A stretch of DNA of 64,000 nucleotides, taken from assembly GCA_963832725.1 (NCBI GenBank), contig CAWHVG010000002.1, forward strand, positions 620,001 to 684,000, written 5' to 3'. The position numbers and the translations under genes were made by a program. Positions 31,645 through 40,602 of the stretch are shown here, one piece after another; the stretch's first letter is position 1; each line of letters starts with the position of its first letter. The notes under the pieces are model-generated. The model was not told the DNA's origin. It saw nothing but the letters and a program-made list of their open reading frames with translations, and searched no databases. Origin of the DNA: JAEZBP01 sp963832725. Lineage in GTDB: Bacteria > Myxococcota_A > Polyangia > Polyangiales > Sandaracinaceae.

Positions 31645-32301
31645 ATGAGCGCGCTCGGCAGAGTGCTTCGTGCCTGCGTCGTCTCCTTGGCGGCGCTGGC
31701 GGTGACTGCGTCCGTCGCGGCCGCGCAGGACGACGCGTCGCCGCGGACGCTCGAGGCGCTTCTGGGGCGCTTCGCCGCCGCGCCCGGGTTCGAGGCGAGC
31801 TTCGTGGAGGAGAAGCGGATCGCGCTCCTGGCCGTGCCGGTGCGCAACGAGGGCCACCTCTACTTTGCGCCGCCGGGACGACTGCTGCGGCGCGTCGAGC
31901 GGCCCGATCCTTCCGTCGCGCTGATCGCGAACGGCAGCCTGCGGATGCGGCAGGGCGATCACGTCGAGGAGCTCTCCATCGACGACAACCCGGTCCTGCG
32001 CGGGTTCATCGACAGCTTCCGGGCCGTCCTGGCCGGCGATCGGGAGGCGCTGGCTCGCTTCTACGAGAGCGACTACACGCCCGACGCAGAAGGTGGCGGC
32101 TGGCAGCTCGTGCTCCACCCTCGCGGCGGTGCGCTCGCGCGCTTCCTGCGCGAGATCCGCATCCGCGGCCGCGGCGTGACCGTGACCGAGATGCGGATGA
32201 CCGAGGTCAACGGCGACGAGACCCACACGACCTTCAGTGACGTGAACACCGCCCGCCGCTTCTCGCCGGCCGAGATCCGCCGCATCTTCCGCGTCGACTG
32301 A
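31645..32301 (+). CDS. LolA-like outer-membrane lipoprotein carrier
   Basis: 218 residues with a Sec signal peptide (cleavage after AVTASVAAAQ). The mature part matches the LolA-related proteins of aryl polyene clusters: GFEASFVEEKRIALLAVPV, then LYFAPPGRLLRRVE and a final SPAEIRRIFRV. It likely carries the lipid-bound polyene across the periplasm. The chosen ATG lies just before the hydrophobic segment. It is the last gene of the first half of the cluster; MMPL, the expected next gene, is 11 kb away. Confidence 0.8.
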   Translation: MSALGRVLRACVVSLAALAVTASVAAAQDDASPRTLEALLGRFAAAPGFEASFVEEKRIALLAVPVRNEGHLYFAPPGRLLRRVERPDPSVALIANGSLRMRQGDHVEELSIDDNPVLRGFIDSFRAVLAGDREALARFYESDYTPDAEGGGWQLVLHPRGGALARFLREIRIRGRGVTVTEMRMTEVNGDETHTTFSDVNTARRFSPAEIRRIFRVD

Positions 32302-32781
32302 GCCGGTGAGCTGAGGCGGCCCATCGACCTCGCGCTCCGAGCTCCCTCCCCGAATCGGGGGAGTCGGGGGAGGGCTCGGGTGGGGGAGCTCTCGGCGCCG
32401 CCTCGTGCGACAGCTCCTCGCGGGGGCTCCGGGCGACAGATCGCGCATGGCTAGTGCTCGAGCCCTGGAGCCACCCCTCCTCGAACTCACCCGAGCGCTC
32501 CGCGCCGGTCGGGGGTGGAGCACGCCCGAGCCCCACCGGCTGCGCCGAACGCTGGTCGAGCCCGCCCGTGAGCGGAGGTCCAGCGCCGCGCTCGCCGCTC
32601 CCGCCGCACGGTGAAAATCGTCCGCCGATTCGCGTGAGCCACGCATCTCGGGCCAGGCTGCACCGATAAGCATGGCGAGGGACGTCGTGCACGACGGCTC
32701 CGGACCGGCACCATGCGAGCGAGCAGCCGAAGACGGGCGGATGAAGAGGATCGTGTGACGGTGGCGCCAGTAGACCGAGTG
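32302..32781. other. Intergenic region at the left edge of the accessory stretch
   Basis: 480 bp without a gene with family signals. It opens with a REP-like element and continues with short GC-rich frames without support. It marks where the polyene cluster is broken off. Confidence 0.5.
32330..32395. repeat. REP-like palindromic element
   Basis: GAGCTCCCTCCCC and CCCCGAATCGGGG, followed by GGGAGGGCTCGGGTGGGGG, nearly repeat the element at 27510. It lies about 30 bp after the LolA stop. Confidence 0.65.
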
Positions 32782-34240
32782 ATGAGCCGGGTCGCGAGTT
32801 GGCTCGCGGCGTCGGTTCTCTTGCTGGCGCCGGCGATTGCGTGCGCCCAAGCGCTCACGGTCGAGTCGCTCGAGCACGGCTCTTGGAGCGCGACCGTGTC
32901 GGCGCTCCAGCACGACGTTCACGGGCAGGGCGCGGTGATGCACGTGGTCGTGAGCGACCCAGCCGGCGATCGCGTGACCTGCGGCAGCTACACGCTCGAG
33001 CTGGATGCGAACGGCGCGCAGGCGTTTCGGGTGCTCGGCTGCGATCCGAGGACGCAGGCCACGGCGTTGGAGCTGGTGTCGCGTCACGCGCTCTTCGCGC
33101 ACGGCGGACCGGTGGCCGAGCCGCGCTCGATCGGACTCCGGGCGACGGCGACGCGGGTCCAGGAGACGCACGGCGGCGCGTCGCCGGGCGGTGGAAGCGA
33201 GCTCACCTGCTCGGTCGCGATCCGGCCGTATCTCGATGATCTCGAGCAGGGGACGCACGTCTATCTGACGCCGGATCGCTACGTCGTTCGGCCGCGGGCG
33301 GCGGACGTGAGCGTGGCCAACGGGGGCGGCGGCGCGGGCTGGGTGCTGCGGTCGGGGGCGCGAGCGTCGTTGCGGATCGAGTACGACGTGGTCGAGCGCA
33401 GCACGGGGGAGGTGGTGCTGCATCAGCACGCCGAGCTGAGCTGCCAGAGCGGAGCCGGGCACGACGCGGCCGAGACGGCCGCCGAGATCGGTCGGCTGGC
33501 GATCCGAACGCTGGAGCACGGACCGTGGCCGGCCACGGTCGCCGCCATCCGCGCCGAGCTGAGCTCGCAGGGGCGCACGCTCCACGTCGTGCTGGTCGGC
33601 GCGAACGGCCAGGATCTCGCCTGCGCGCGTTACCGTCTCGCGGTCGATGACGGAGGCGCGTTTCGCATCGGGACCTGCGATCCCGCTTCCGGCGCCACCG
33701 AACTGATCGTGCTCTCGCACGAAGCGGTCGTCGCATCGGACCTGCGGCCGCCCCGCGTGACGCTGCTCGGGACCGATCGTTCGTCCGGCTGCTCGGCCAC
33801 CATCCACCCCTACATCGGCGATCTCGACGGCGATCAGCGCGTCGTCCTCACCCCCGAACGCTATCGCGTCCGCGTGCTCACTTCCGGCGTCACGGCGGAA
33901 CAGGCGCCGGGCGGTTGGGTGCTGCACGGCGCGCATGCGGCGCCGCACGTGTGAGATCGAGGTGCTCGAGCGCGGCAGCGGGGAGGTCGTGCTGCGGGAC
34001 ACGGCCAGGCTGGTGTGCGGCGATGCGCAGCGAGCCTGCGCCGGTGTTGCGGATCCCGCATCAGACCGAGCAGGCACAGATCGAGGTGTACGAGGAATGC
34101 CGGAACGTGCGCGTGCACCCGGCGCGGCGCTCGAGGTCGTGGGCACGATCGGGGTCCGCGTTTCGACGAGTCAGCCCTCGGGGCTCGACAACCCGCAAAC
34201 GCTAGCATGGATTCAGCAGCGTGCCGCAGACTCGCGCTGA
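32782..34240 (+). CDS. Secreted protein with two tandem homologous domains (frameshifted)
   Basis: Signal peptide (LLLAPAIACAQA). Two tandem copies of a domain of about 200 residues follow. Both have the beta-strand string (V/R)..LEHG.W.ATV and then HVV(V/L); both end with the pattern (S/C)xxIxPYxxDL...LTP(D/E)RYxVR, then the Cys-containing SGEVVL segment. The first is full length; the second breaks near 33935 and its end is readable in two other frames (WVLHGAHA then CEIEVLERGSGEVVLRD). No known family; no catalytic motif seen. Three frame changes at the 3' end make the last 300 bp uncertain. Confidence 0.6.
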
Positions 34241-35223
34241 CACGGTGTGCGACGTAACCAATTGACAGTGGGCGGACCAACTGTGACCACATTAGGACTC
34301 CCGGTGTGACGGTGCAGACGGGAGGGTCGCCGTGAAGGAGCGCGTTTATCTTCGCCATCATCGTCCTCGTCGAGCGCATCGTGTGCACGACGCCTCTTCC
34401 CATCCGCGCGTCTTCAGTGCAGGGCGGTGGCGCGACAACTTCCGAGTCCCATCGCAGCCCCGAGCAGGTCCGTTCTTCGCCGGGGATGCGCCACGTCCCA
34501 CGGTGCTGTCGGTGACGTCATGGTGTGGGTGCGATGGACGGAGCTCGATCATGGCCTCGAGATGTTGCGCCGTGAAGCGGAGTCACGGGGAGCCGATGCG
34601 GTTGTCTCGCTGCACCTCACGCCGAAGTAATGGACGTACGTTTTCACGGCCATGAAGACCACGTCGGCGGCTACAACGGATGGGCCCAACTGTCTGGCCT
34701 GCGGCTGTGCGCTATGGCGACGTCTGGGCGGTAGGCGTTTCGAAGTCATCGAGTCGATACGCGCCGAAGCGACTTCGCGAGTCTTCACTGGCGTTTTCGG
34801 CACTCTGCGGAGGCGGCGGAGCGCCTTCGTGCGGATGCGCTGATTCACGTCACGGCGACGAGGTTGGCGTACCACACGGCACTGTCATTCGCGTGGACGC
34901 GGACGCGATCCGGGTCGTGGGTCGATGACCATGGTGTTCCGGTTGCGACGTTTGGTGAGCGTCGCGCTTCTCTCGTGCCGGCGAGTGGCTATGCGCGCCC
35001 ACCGCAGCCACGTGGATGGTGTATCCGGCGGCGACCCGAGCGGGTCGCGCACGGCGTCCGATGCGCAGCACGATCGGCCCGCCGTGATCCCGATCTCGGC
35101 GCGGGCGCGGAGCTACGTGACCCCCACGCAGGGAGGTTCGGAGCCGACTGCTGATCCGAGCCAGCCGGCGTCTCGCGCGGGTTCGCAGAAGGACCCGTGG
35201 AAAGAGCGCGCGGTTCAGTGACG
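34241..35223. other. Accessory intergenic region with gene remnants
   Basis: About 980 bp, lower in G+C, with many short frames in all phases and no intact gene. One short frame resembles the end of a YbjQ-type protein and is annotated separately. An open frame of 98 codons (34925-35221) starts with an Arg-rich hydrophobic stretch, but nothing supports it as a gene. Confidence 0.5.
34520..34630 (+). pseudogene. YbjQ-like C-terminal fragment
   Basis: 36 codons. LEMLRREAESRGADAVVSLH looks like the end of YbjQ/DUF74 proteins, where the usual pattern is a helix followed by GA(N/D)AVVG. The rest of the family cannot be found in the neighbouring frames. Likely a broken gene; weak evidence. Confidence 0.3.
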
Positions 35224-35302
35224 GGATCCGGACGCTCCTTCAGCACCTGATGCTCGGCGTCCAGCGTCGCGCGCCGGCGGTCGATCTCGACGGTGAGCGG
35301 AC
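35224..35302 (-). pseudogene. 3' fragment duplicated from the secreted-protein gene at 37090
   Basis: About 79 bp match 37100-37178 with three substitutions and one indel. On the minus strand they encode TVEIDRRRATLDAEHQVLKE, the C-terminus of the 157-residue secreted protein (there TVEIDRRRATLEAEHQVLTE). No upstream part of that gene is seen here, so this is a stranded gene end. Confidence 0.75.
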
Positions 35303-35370
35303 GTCGGTCGTCCTCGCCCGCCGCCGCTCGCGGATGCTTCTCGCGACAGGCGCGTAGCTCGCTCGCCGGC

Positions 35371-36438
35371 TCAGGGGCCGCTCGGGACGCGCGTGCAGTC
35401 GTCGACGTAGGCCTCGGTCGAGAACGGGCCGCGGGCGCCGGTGCCGGTGATCCGCAGCAGCATGACCGGTGGCGGATCCGGCTCCGGGCCGGTGCCGTCC
35501 CAGCCCACCGGGCACAGATCCACGCGGAAGGGGTCGCCCATCGTCGACAGGGAGAGGTCCGAGTAGGCACCGGTCAGCGGCGCCGAGCCCTCGGAGGTCG
35601 AGCCGTCGACCCCGGTGATGTCGAACGGGTCGGGGACCACGCCGCCGCTCCAGGGGTCGGCTCCCGCGATGACGTGCACGGTGCCGTCGACGCTCGTCAG
35701 CGCGCCGCCCGGGCCGTGGGGGGCCGTCACGTCAATCGTCGTGAACGTGAACGTGTCGTATGGCTCCACGCTGACGTAGGTGCTGAACGGCGGCTCGTCG
35801 ACGTTCTGATGGCAGCTCACCACCAGCGCGGGAGGCCAGCGCCCGCCGCCCTCGGCGTCGGCGCAGTGCGCCTCGAAGGTGCCGCCGTCCATGCGCCCGC
35901 GGATGATGAAGCCGAAGCCACCGAAGCGGTTCGCGTCGCCCTCGCAGCGTGTCTTCATCTCGGGCAGCGCCGGCGTCCGCGCGAGCACCGCGTTCTGGCT
36001 GCCGGTCTCGAACGCGCCGACCCCGTCGAGCGTGCCGATCGTCGCGCCGCCCTCCTGCACCTCGATCGAGTCGACCGTCGCGCAGCCGCCGTCGGTGAGG
36101 CCGTCCGGGGTCAGCCGGCCGCTCAGGCGCGCCGTCGCCGCGCCGCTGCCGTCGTCCATCACCGCGAGCTGGAAGAGGTCGCAGTAGGCGCTGGCGGTCG
36201 CCCCGCCGCTCGTCGGTGTGCAGCTCGGGCCCGGCCCGCCGCCGTCGGTCGGTGTCGTTCCGCCGTCGCTCGGCGCGGTCCCGCCGTCGCCCGCTGTCGT
36301 CCCGGAGTCCGCGCTCGCCCCGCCGTCCAATCGGACCACGGCGCCGTCTCGGTCGCCGCCGTCGATCGGCGTCCCGCCGTCGCACCCCACTCCCGTCAGC
36401 CCCATCACGAGGGCCGCTCCCACCCAGGGTCTTCGCAT
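35371..36438 (-). CDS. Surface lipoprotein with Asp-Gly-Gly spacer
   Basis: 355 residues. Lipobox TGVGC, then a spacer of repeated DGG / Pro-Thr-Ser units, a typical myxobacterial lipoprotein tether. The mature domain is beta-rich with several Cys and no recognised family. Transcription is opposite to its neighbour at 36560, and the shared 121 bp probably contains both promoters. Confidence 0.72.
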   Translation of the reverse strand: MRRPWVGAALVMGLTGVGCDGGTPIDGGDRDGAVVRLDGGASADSGTTAGDGGTAPSDGGTTPTDGGGPGPSCTPTSGGATASAYCDLFQLAVMDDGSGAATARLSGRLTPDGLTDGGCATVDSIEVQEGGATIGTLDGVGAFETGSQNAVLARTPALPEMKTRCEGDANRFGGFGFIIRGRMDGGTFEAHCADAEGGGRWPPALVVSCHQNVDEPPFSTYVSVEPYDTFTFTTIDVTAPHGPGGALTSVDGTVHVIAGADPWSGGVVPDPFDITGVDGSTSEGSAPLTGAYSDLSLSTMGDPFRVDLCPVGWDGTGPEPDPPPVMLLRITGTGARGPFSTEAYVDDCTRVPSGP

Positions 36439-36559
36439 GCCACCCCGGTTGCGGTCGGCGAGCGAGGGATTCACGCGAACGAGAGGCGCGGTCGAGATCA
36501 CGAGGACGACGCTCCAGCGCAGCAGGGGAGGAGCGCGTCGCACGTGCGTAGGACGATCC

Positions 36560-36940
36560 ATGCGAAGGCTCCGGTGCGCTCTCGGGCTCTCGGCTGCGCT
36601 GGCGGTGGCGGCGTGCGGCGCCGGCACGCCGTCGAGCGCGAGCCCGGCGAGCGGGCCCGCCCACACGAACGTGACGAGCACGGGTGAACGTTGCGACGAG
36701 CTGCTCGCGCAGTACCGCGCCGCGCTCGCCGCGGGCACCGGGCACTGCGCGGCCGACGTGGATTGCGTCGCGTACGGCGGGGTCGATCCGGAGGCCGTCT
36801 GCGGCGGCGCGACCGACGCCGACACGGCACACGAGCTCGCGCGGATCGTGGACGAGCGCGCCTCGGCGCGCTGTCCGGTCCCCGGCTACAGCTGCCCACC
36901 CATCGAGCCACGCTGCGCCGACGGCACCTGCCAGCCCTGA
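36560..36940 (+). CDS. Small Cys-rich lipoprotein
   Basis: 126 residues. Signal peptide with a lipobox (LAVAAC). The mature part has about eight Cys (for example CAADVDC, CPVPGYSCPP, ADGTCQP), suggesting a disulfide-rich extracytoplasmic domain. Function unknown. Confidence 0.65.
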   Translation: MRRLRCALGLSAALAVAACGAGTPSSASPASGPAHTNVTSTGERCDELLAQYRAALAAGTGHCAADVDCVAYGGVDPEAVCGGATDADTAHELARIVDERASARCPVPGYSCPPIEPRCADGTCQP

Positions 36941-37089
36941 TCACCGCGCAGCGCCGCACGGCGTAGACCTCGATCGCGTACGGTGAAGCGCTCGCTCACC
37001 ACGCTTCGAGGTGACGCTCGTCGAAACCACCTCTTCGTGCCCGTTTCGCGAGGTCGATGTCTTAGTTCGTGAGATACCGCCGGCTCATT

Positions 37090-37563
37090 TCAGAGATCCG
37101 GATCCGGATGCTCCGTCAGCACCTGATGCTCGGCCTCCAGCGTCGCGCGCCGGCGGTCGATCTCGACGGTGATGCGGACACGGGCGTCTTCGGCGCGTAC
37201 GAGATCGAAGTAGATGAAGAGGACATCCGTCGTGTGGGGACGCACGTGGATGACGGGCCGGCGGCGGTGTGGCGGCTCGGTGCGCATCCTGTCGAGGCGG
37301 CGCAGGAGATGGATATTGCGGACGGTCTGCCAGGTGTCGCCCACCTCGACCTCGACCCGGACGACCCGCACGTCAATCGAGCGTCCCGTCGTGACGACGT
37401 CGAGCTCCGCGCGGCCGACTCCATCGCACGGCGCCTGCGAGCTCGACCAGCAGCTCGTGTCGCGCGCGGCGATGCGAGCGCCGTGGATGCGCACCTCCCG
37501 TCGCTGCGCCGAGGCCGGCGCGCTCAGCAGCAACACGCCAACGATCGTGGTCAGCGCCCGCAT
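37090..37563 (-). CDS. Small secreted protein, function unknown
   Basis: 157 residues with a Sec signal peptide (MRALTTIVGVLLLSAPASAQ). Predicted all-beta mature domain with two Cys (SCWSSSQAPC). The start at 37563 is chosen because it precedes the hydrophobic segment; upstream frame has no support. The last 26 residues have a duplicated DNA copy at 35224. No family recognised. Confidence 0.65.
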   Translation of the reverse strand: MRALTTIVGVLLLSAPASAQRREVRIHGARIAARDTSCWSSSQAPCDGVGRAELDVVTTGRSIDVRVVRVEVEVGDTWQTVRNIHLLRRLDRMRTEPPHRRRPVIHVRPHTTDVLFIYFDLVRAEDARVRITVEIDRRRATLEAEHQVLTEHPDPDL

Positions 37564-37736
37564 CCTCGAAGACTCCAGCGAGCGAGGCCTGCGCGCTCCC
37601 GCATCGACGTCTTCGGGATCTCGAGCGCTCATCAGGGCCAGGATACGCGGTCGCTCGCACACCTCTTCCTCCCGCGGAGCGGCAGCGCCGGTCGACCCAC
37701 GAACGACTTCGCCCGCGGCTGTGACATCATGAGGGC

Positions 37737-38630
37737 GTGAGGCACTCGCTGATGTGGTTCGCGCTGCTCGCGCTGGCTTGCCAAGCGCCGCCCGTGGCGC
37801 CCGACGGTGGCGCCGACGCGGGTGCGCCGGACGGCGGCGTCGATGCGGGCCCAGAGCCGCCGGATACGGTCGGCCCCGAGGAGCGACCGGCGCGGCTCTT
37901 CGTGCCGCAGGCGTACGACGGCGTGACCGCCTTGCCTCTGGTGCTGCTCCTCCACGGCTACGGCGTCGACGCGGCGGTCCAGGACGCGTACCTCGGGTTG
38001 ACCCGCGCCGCGCGCACGGATGGGTTCTACGTCCTCTTGCCCGACGGCACGATCGACGCGGACGGCAATCGATGGTGGGACGTGCTCGGCGAGACGGTCG
38101 ACGACCACGCGTACCTGCGCGGCCTCATCGAGGAGACGCGCGACGCCGTCCCCGTGCTGGCCGGCGAGATCTACGTCGTCGGCCACTCCAACGGCGGCTT
38201 CATGGCCTACCGGCTGGCATGCGACTCCGCCGATCTCGTGGCCGGCATCGCCAGCCTCGCCGGCTCGGACGCGATCGCGGCGTGCGATCCCGCGGCGCCC
38301 GTGTCGGTCCTGCAGATGCACGGCACCGCCGATGGCACGGTGTCGTACGAGGGAGGCTCCATCATCGGGTACGACTACCCGTCGGCGCCCGCCGTCGTGG
38401 AGCGCTGGGCCGGGCGGGACGGCTGCGACACGGGGGCTTCCGAGACCCTGGACCCCCTGGATCTGGTCTCGAACATCGACGGAGCGGAGACCCAGGTGAC
38501 GGCCTACCGCACCGGATGCGCCGGCGCGCAGGCGGAGCTGTGGTCGATGGAGGGCGCGGATCACATCCCGCCGCTCACGCGCGAGTTCACCCCGTCCGTG
38601 ATCACCTGGCTGCGCGCGCACGCGCGCTGA
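37737..38630 (+). CDS. Lipoprotein esterase of the polyhydroxybutyrate depolymerase/LpqC type
   Basis: 297 residues. The lipobox (LLALAC) leads to a DGG-rich spacer. The alpha/beta hydrolase domain has LVLLLHGYGVD (oxyanion), the nucleophile Ser in VVGHSNGGFMA and the His at the end in EGADHIPPLT. The acid residue is probably in VLQMHGTADGTV. It fits LpqC/PHB depolymerase-like and feruloyl esterase-like secreted esterases; the substrate is unknown. The GTG start is taken; an ATG six codons in is possible. Its last 75 bp are echoed in a decayed copy at 42304. Confidence 0.82.
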   Translation: MRHSLMWFALLALACQAPPVAPDGGADAGAPDGGVDAGPEPPDTVGPEERPARLFVPQAYDGVTALPLVLLLHGYGVDAAVQDAYLGLTRAARTDGFYVLLPDGTIDADGNRWWDVLGETVDDHAYLRGLIEETRDAVPVLAGEIYVVGHSNGGFMAYRLACDSADLVAGIASLAGSDAIAACDPAAPVSVLQMHGTADGTVSYEGGSIIGYDYPSAPAVVERWAGRDGCDTGASETLDPLDLVSNIDGAETQVTAYRTGCAGAQAELWSMEGADHIPPLTREFTPSVITWLRAHAR

Positions 38631-38710
38631 TGCGCTCGAGGTGTGTCGATCGAAATCGGACCGAGCACCGCAATCGAGCCGCGTCCAGCCGCGAGGCGCC
38701 GAGAGGAGTG

Positions 38711-39124
38711 GTGCGAATGCACGGCGACGAACGGCAACGCCGCGGATGGGCGCAGATGGTGTGGAAGTGGAGCTGGCCACGGTCGCTGCGCGCTCGTCTG
38801 TCCCGGCAGGCGAGGTTGCGCGCGGCCGACGCTCGAGCCGCACCTCTCGCTCGGGTGCGTGGAGTGGTTCGGGTCGAGCACGCGGAGGATGGCCCGCGGC
38901 TCCATGTGGACGACGGCACGGGCCGGGTGCGCGTGGCCATCGACGACGCCCTCGAGGCGTACGGGGCGGACGGGCCACGGCGCGCGTTGCGTGACGGAGA
39001 TCAGGTCGACGTGCTCGGACCGGTCGAAGAGGAGGCCGGGGCGCCGGACGGCTACCGCACGCGCAGCGGAGGCGCCGTTTTCGCGCGAGGCACGACGATC
39101 GCCATCCGCCTGCCACGCGAGTGA
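38711..39124 (+). CDS. Small protein with OB-fold-like segment
   Basis: 137 residues from the GTG at 38711 (ATG at 38717 is the alternative). The middle segment ARVRGVVRVEHAEDGPRLHV and the following DDGTGRVRVAI look like an OB fold as in NfeD/DUF4131-type or nucleic-acid-binding domains, with an acidic strand and hairpin after it. Hydrophobic segments are absent. No family recognised. Confidence 0.5.
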   Translation: MRMHGDERQRRGWAQMVWKWSWPRSLRARLSRQARLRAADARAAPLARVRGVVRVEHAEDGPRLHVDDGTGRVRVAIDDALEAYGADGPRRALRDGDQVDVLGPVEEEAGAPDGYRTRSGGAVFARGTTIAIRLPRE

Positions 39125-39274
39125 AGCCTACGGCGGCCGCCTCACGGCGCGTTGCGCGCACGGCGACGTGGGCTGGGTATGGAGATGAGCTTGCGTCGCC
39201 CCGCGCCCGATCCTGCGGCGATCATCGCCAGCCTTCGAACGCGTGGCTGATCCGCGTCAGGTCGCGGAGTGCTC

Positions 39275-39676
39275 GGAGCACGTGGCTCACTGGTCTCGAT
39301 CAGTCGGGGGGGTGGTCGAAGCACGTGGCTCACTGGTCTCGATCAGTCGGGGGGGTGGTCGAAGCACGTCGGCTCACTGGTCTCGATCAGTCGGGGGGGT
39401 GGTCGAAGCACGTGGCTCACTGGTCTCGATCAGTCGGGGGGGTGGTCGAAGCACGGTGGCGACTGGTGCTCGACCCGTCGTCGGGGGTGGTCGAAGCACG
39501 TGGCTCACTGGTCTCGATCAGTCGGGGGGGTGGTCGGAGCACGTGGCTCACTGGTCTCGATCAGTCGGGGGGGTGGTCGAAGCACGTGGCTCACTGGTCT
39601 CGATCAGTCGGGGGGGTGGTCGAAGCACGTGGCTCACTGGTCTCGACCCGTCGTCGGGGTGGTCGAAGCACGTGGG
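39275..39676. repeat. 43-bp tandem minisatellite, about nine copies
   Basis: Head-to-tail copies of a 43-bp unit start at 39275, 39318, 39361, 39405, 39448, 39493, 39536, 39579 and 39622, ending with a partial copy at 39665-39676. Key parts of each unit are GAAGCACGTGGCTCACTGG and GATCAGTCGGGGGGGTGGTC. Two units differ in length (44 and 45 bp); unit five and the last unit carry CGACCCGTCGTCG instead of CGATCAGTCG. 43 is not a multiple of three, so an open frame across it rotates through all phases. There are no unique spacers, so it is not a CRISPR array. Confidence 0.95.
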
Positions 39677-39682
39677 CCCCAT

Positions 39683-40047
39683 TCCGCTACCACGGGGTGC
39701 TCGCGGCCCGTGCCACCGCGCGCGCCGAGGTCGTGCCCGGACGCGCGCCGCCCCCGCTCGAGGCGCAGTTGCCGCTGTTCACGCCGAGCGACCTTCCTCC
39801 GCTCGCACCGCCGCCTCCGCAAAGTCGCCATCCATGGCCGTGGCTCTTGAAGCGGGTGTTCGCGGTCGACATCGAGAGCTGCCCCGTGCCCGGATGGGGC
39901 GGGCGCATGCGCCTCGTCCAGATCGCCACCGAGCCGGATGACATCGCCCGCGTCATCACTGCGCTCGGTAGCGACGACCCGGCCCGGGCGCCGCCGCGGC
40001 GGCCTCGTCCTTCGCCCCCCGGCCAGCTCCGACTCGCGCTCGGCTGA
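39683..40047 (+). pseudogene. Remnant of an IS91-like transposase C-terminus
   Basis: The C-terminal 120 codons include PWPWLLKRVFAVDIESC then GGRMRLVQIATEPDDIARVI, which matches the end of myxobacterial IS91-type (Y2) transposases, usually '..RVFxxDVxxCPxCGGRMRLxAxIxDPxxI'. The zinc ligand pair is damaged (CPVPGWGG in place of CPxCGG). The catalytic domain is absent; the 43-bp repeats sit where it would be. Decayed insertion sequence. Confidence 0.6.
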
Positions 40048-40201
40048 CTCGACAGTCGCCCACGCTGCCGCAGTTCGTGGTCCGGCAGTTCGCGGCGTAC
40101 CTGCGCTCGCGGTCGCGGCACTCCCGGTCCTTGGGAGCCTGGCATGGCGCGCGGAACTCTACTCCTTCCGGCCGCGCGGGGCCGATGTATGATGCGGCCC
40201 C

Positions 40202-40597
40202 ATGGCCATCACGGCACGACTCGTGAGCGCGGCTCGCCTCGGGCCCGTCCGAGGAATGGTCCGTCGCTTGGGGCATCACCGCTTCACGTTCGAGGATGAC
40301 GGGTGGCGGTGCGGATTCCACGTTACCGTGAGTCCATTTGGGTCCGACCGCTCCGACCAGCCTGAGCTGCGAGCACCTCCTCGCCCCGAGCAGTGGGAAA
40401 TCGGCATAGTCCAGAATTTTCGTCCATGGGGACCAACTCCTCTCGGTGCGGGCTCCGCCATCGAGTGGCAGAGCCCCGACATCACGTTCGTGGGTCGCGG
40501 GCCTAGCCGTGTACCGCGGCCCAGAGTTGATGGCCCGCTAGCTGTGGAGGTGATGGAGAGCCAACTCGAGCGAGCTGGACTCATTCCTCGCAGCTGA
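40202..40597 (+). CDS. Hypothetical protein
   Basis: 131 residues, no signal peptide. Trp-rich middle (WEIGIVQNFRPWGP, IEWQSPDITFVGRG). G+C content is visibly lower than in the surrounding genes, as in the next gene 5 bp downstream, suggesting both came in together. No family recognised. Confidence 0.55.
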   Translation: MAITARLVSAARLGPVRGMVRRLGHHRFTFEDDGWRCGFHVTVSPFGSDRSDQPELRAPPRPEQWEIGIVQNFRPWGPTPLGAGSAIEWQSPDITFVGRGPSRVPRPRVDGPLAVEVMESQLERAGLIPRS

Positions 40598-40602
40598 ACG
40601 CG

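Noticed and set aside
34262..34295. TTGACA -35 box of a promoter
   Set aside because: No acceptable -10 hexamer lies 15-19 bp downstream, and no gene follows.
39275..39676. CRISPR array
   Set aside because: Copies are head to tail without unique spacers, and no cas gene is present.
39121..40047. One long protein spanning the 43-bp repeats
   Set aside because: The repeats are translated in all three frames equally well because 43 is not a multiple of three; only the part after 39683 has a family signature.
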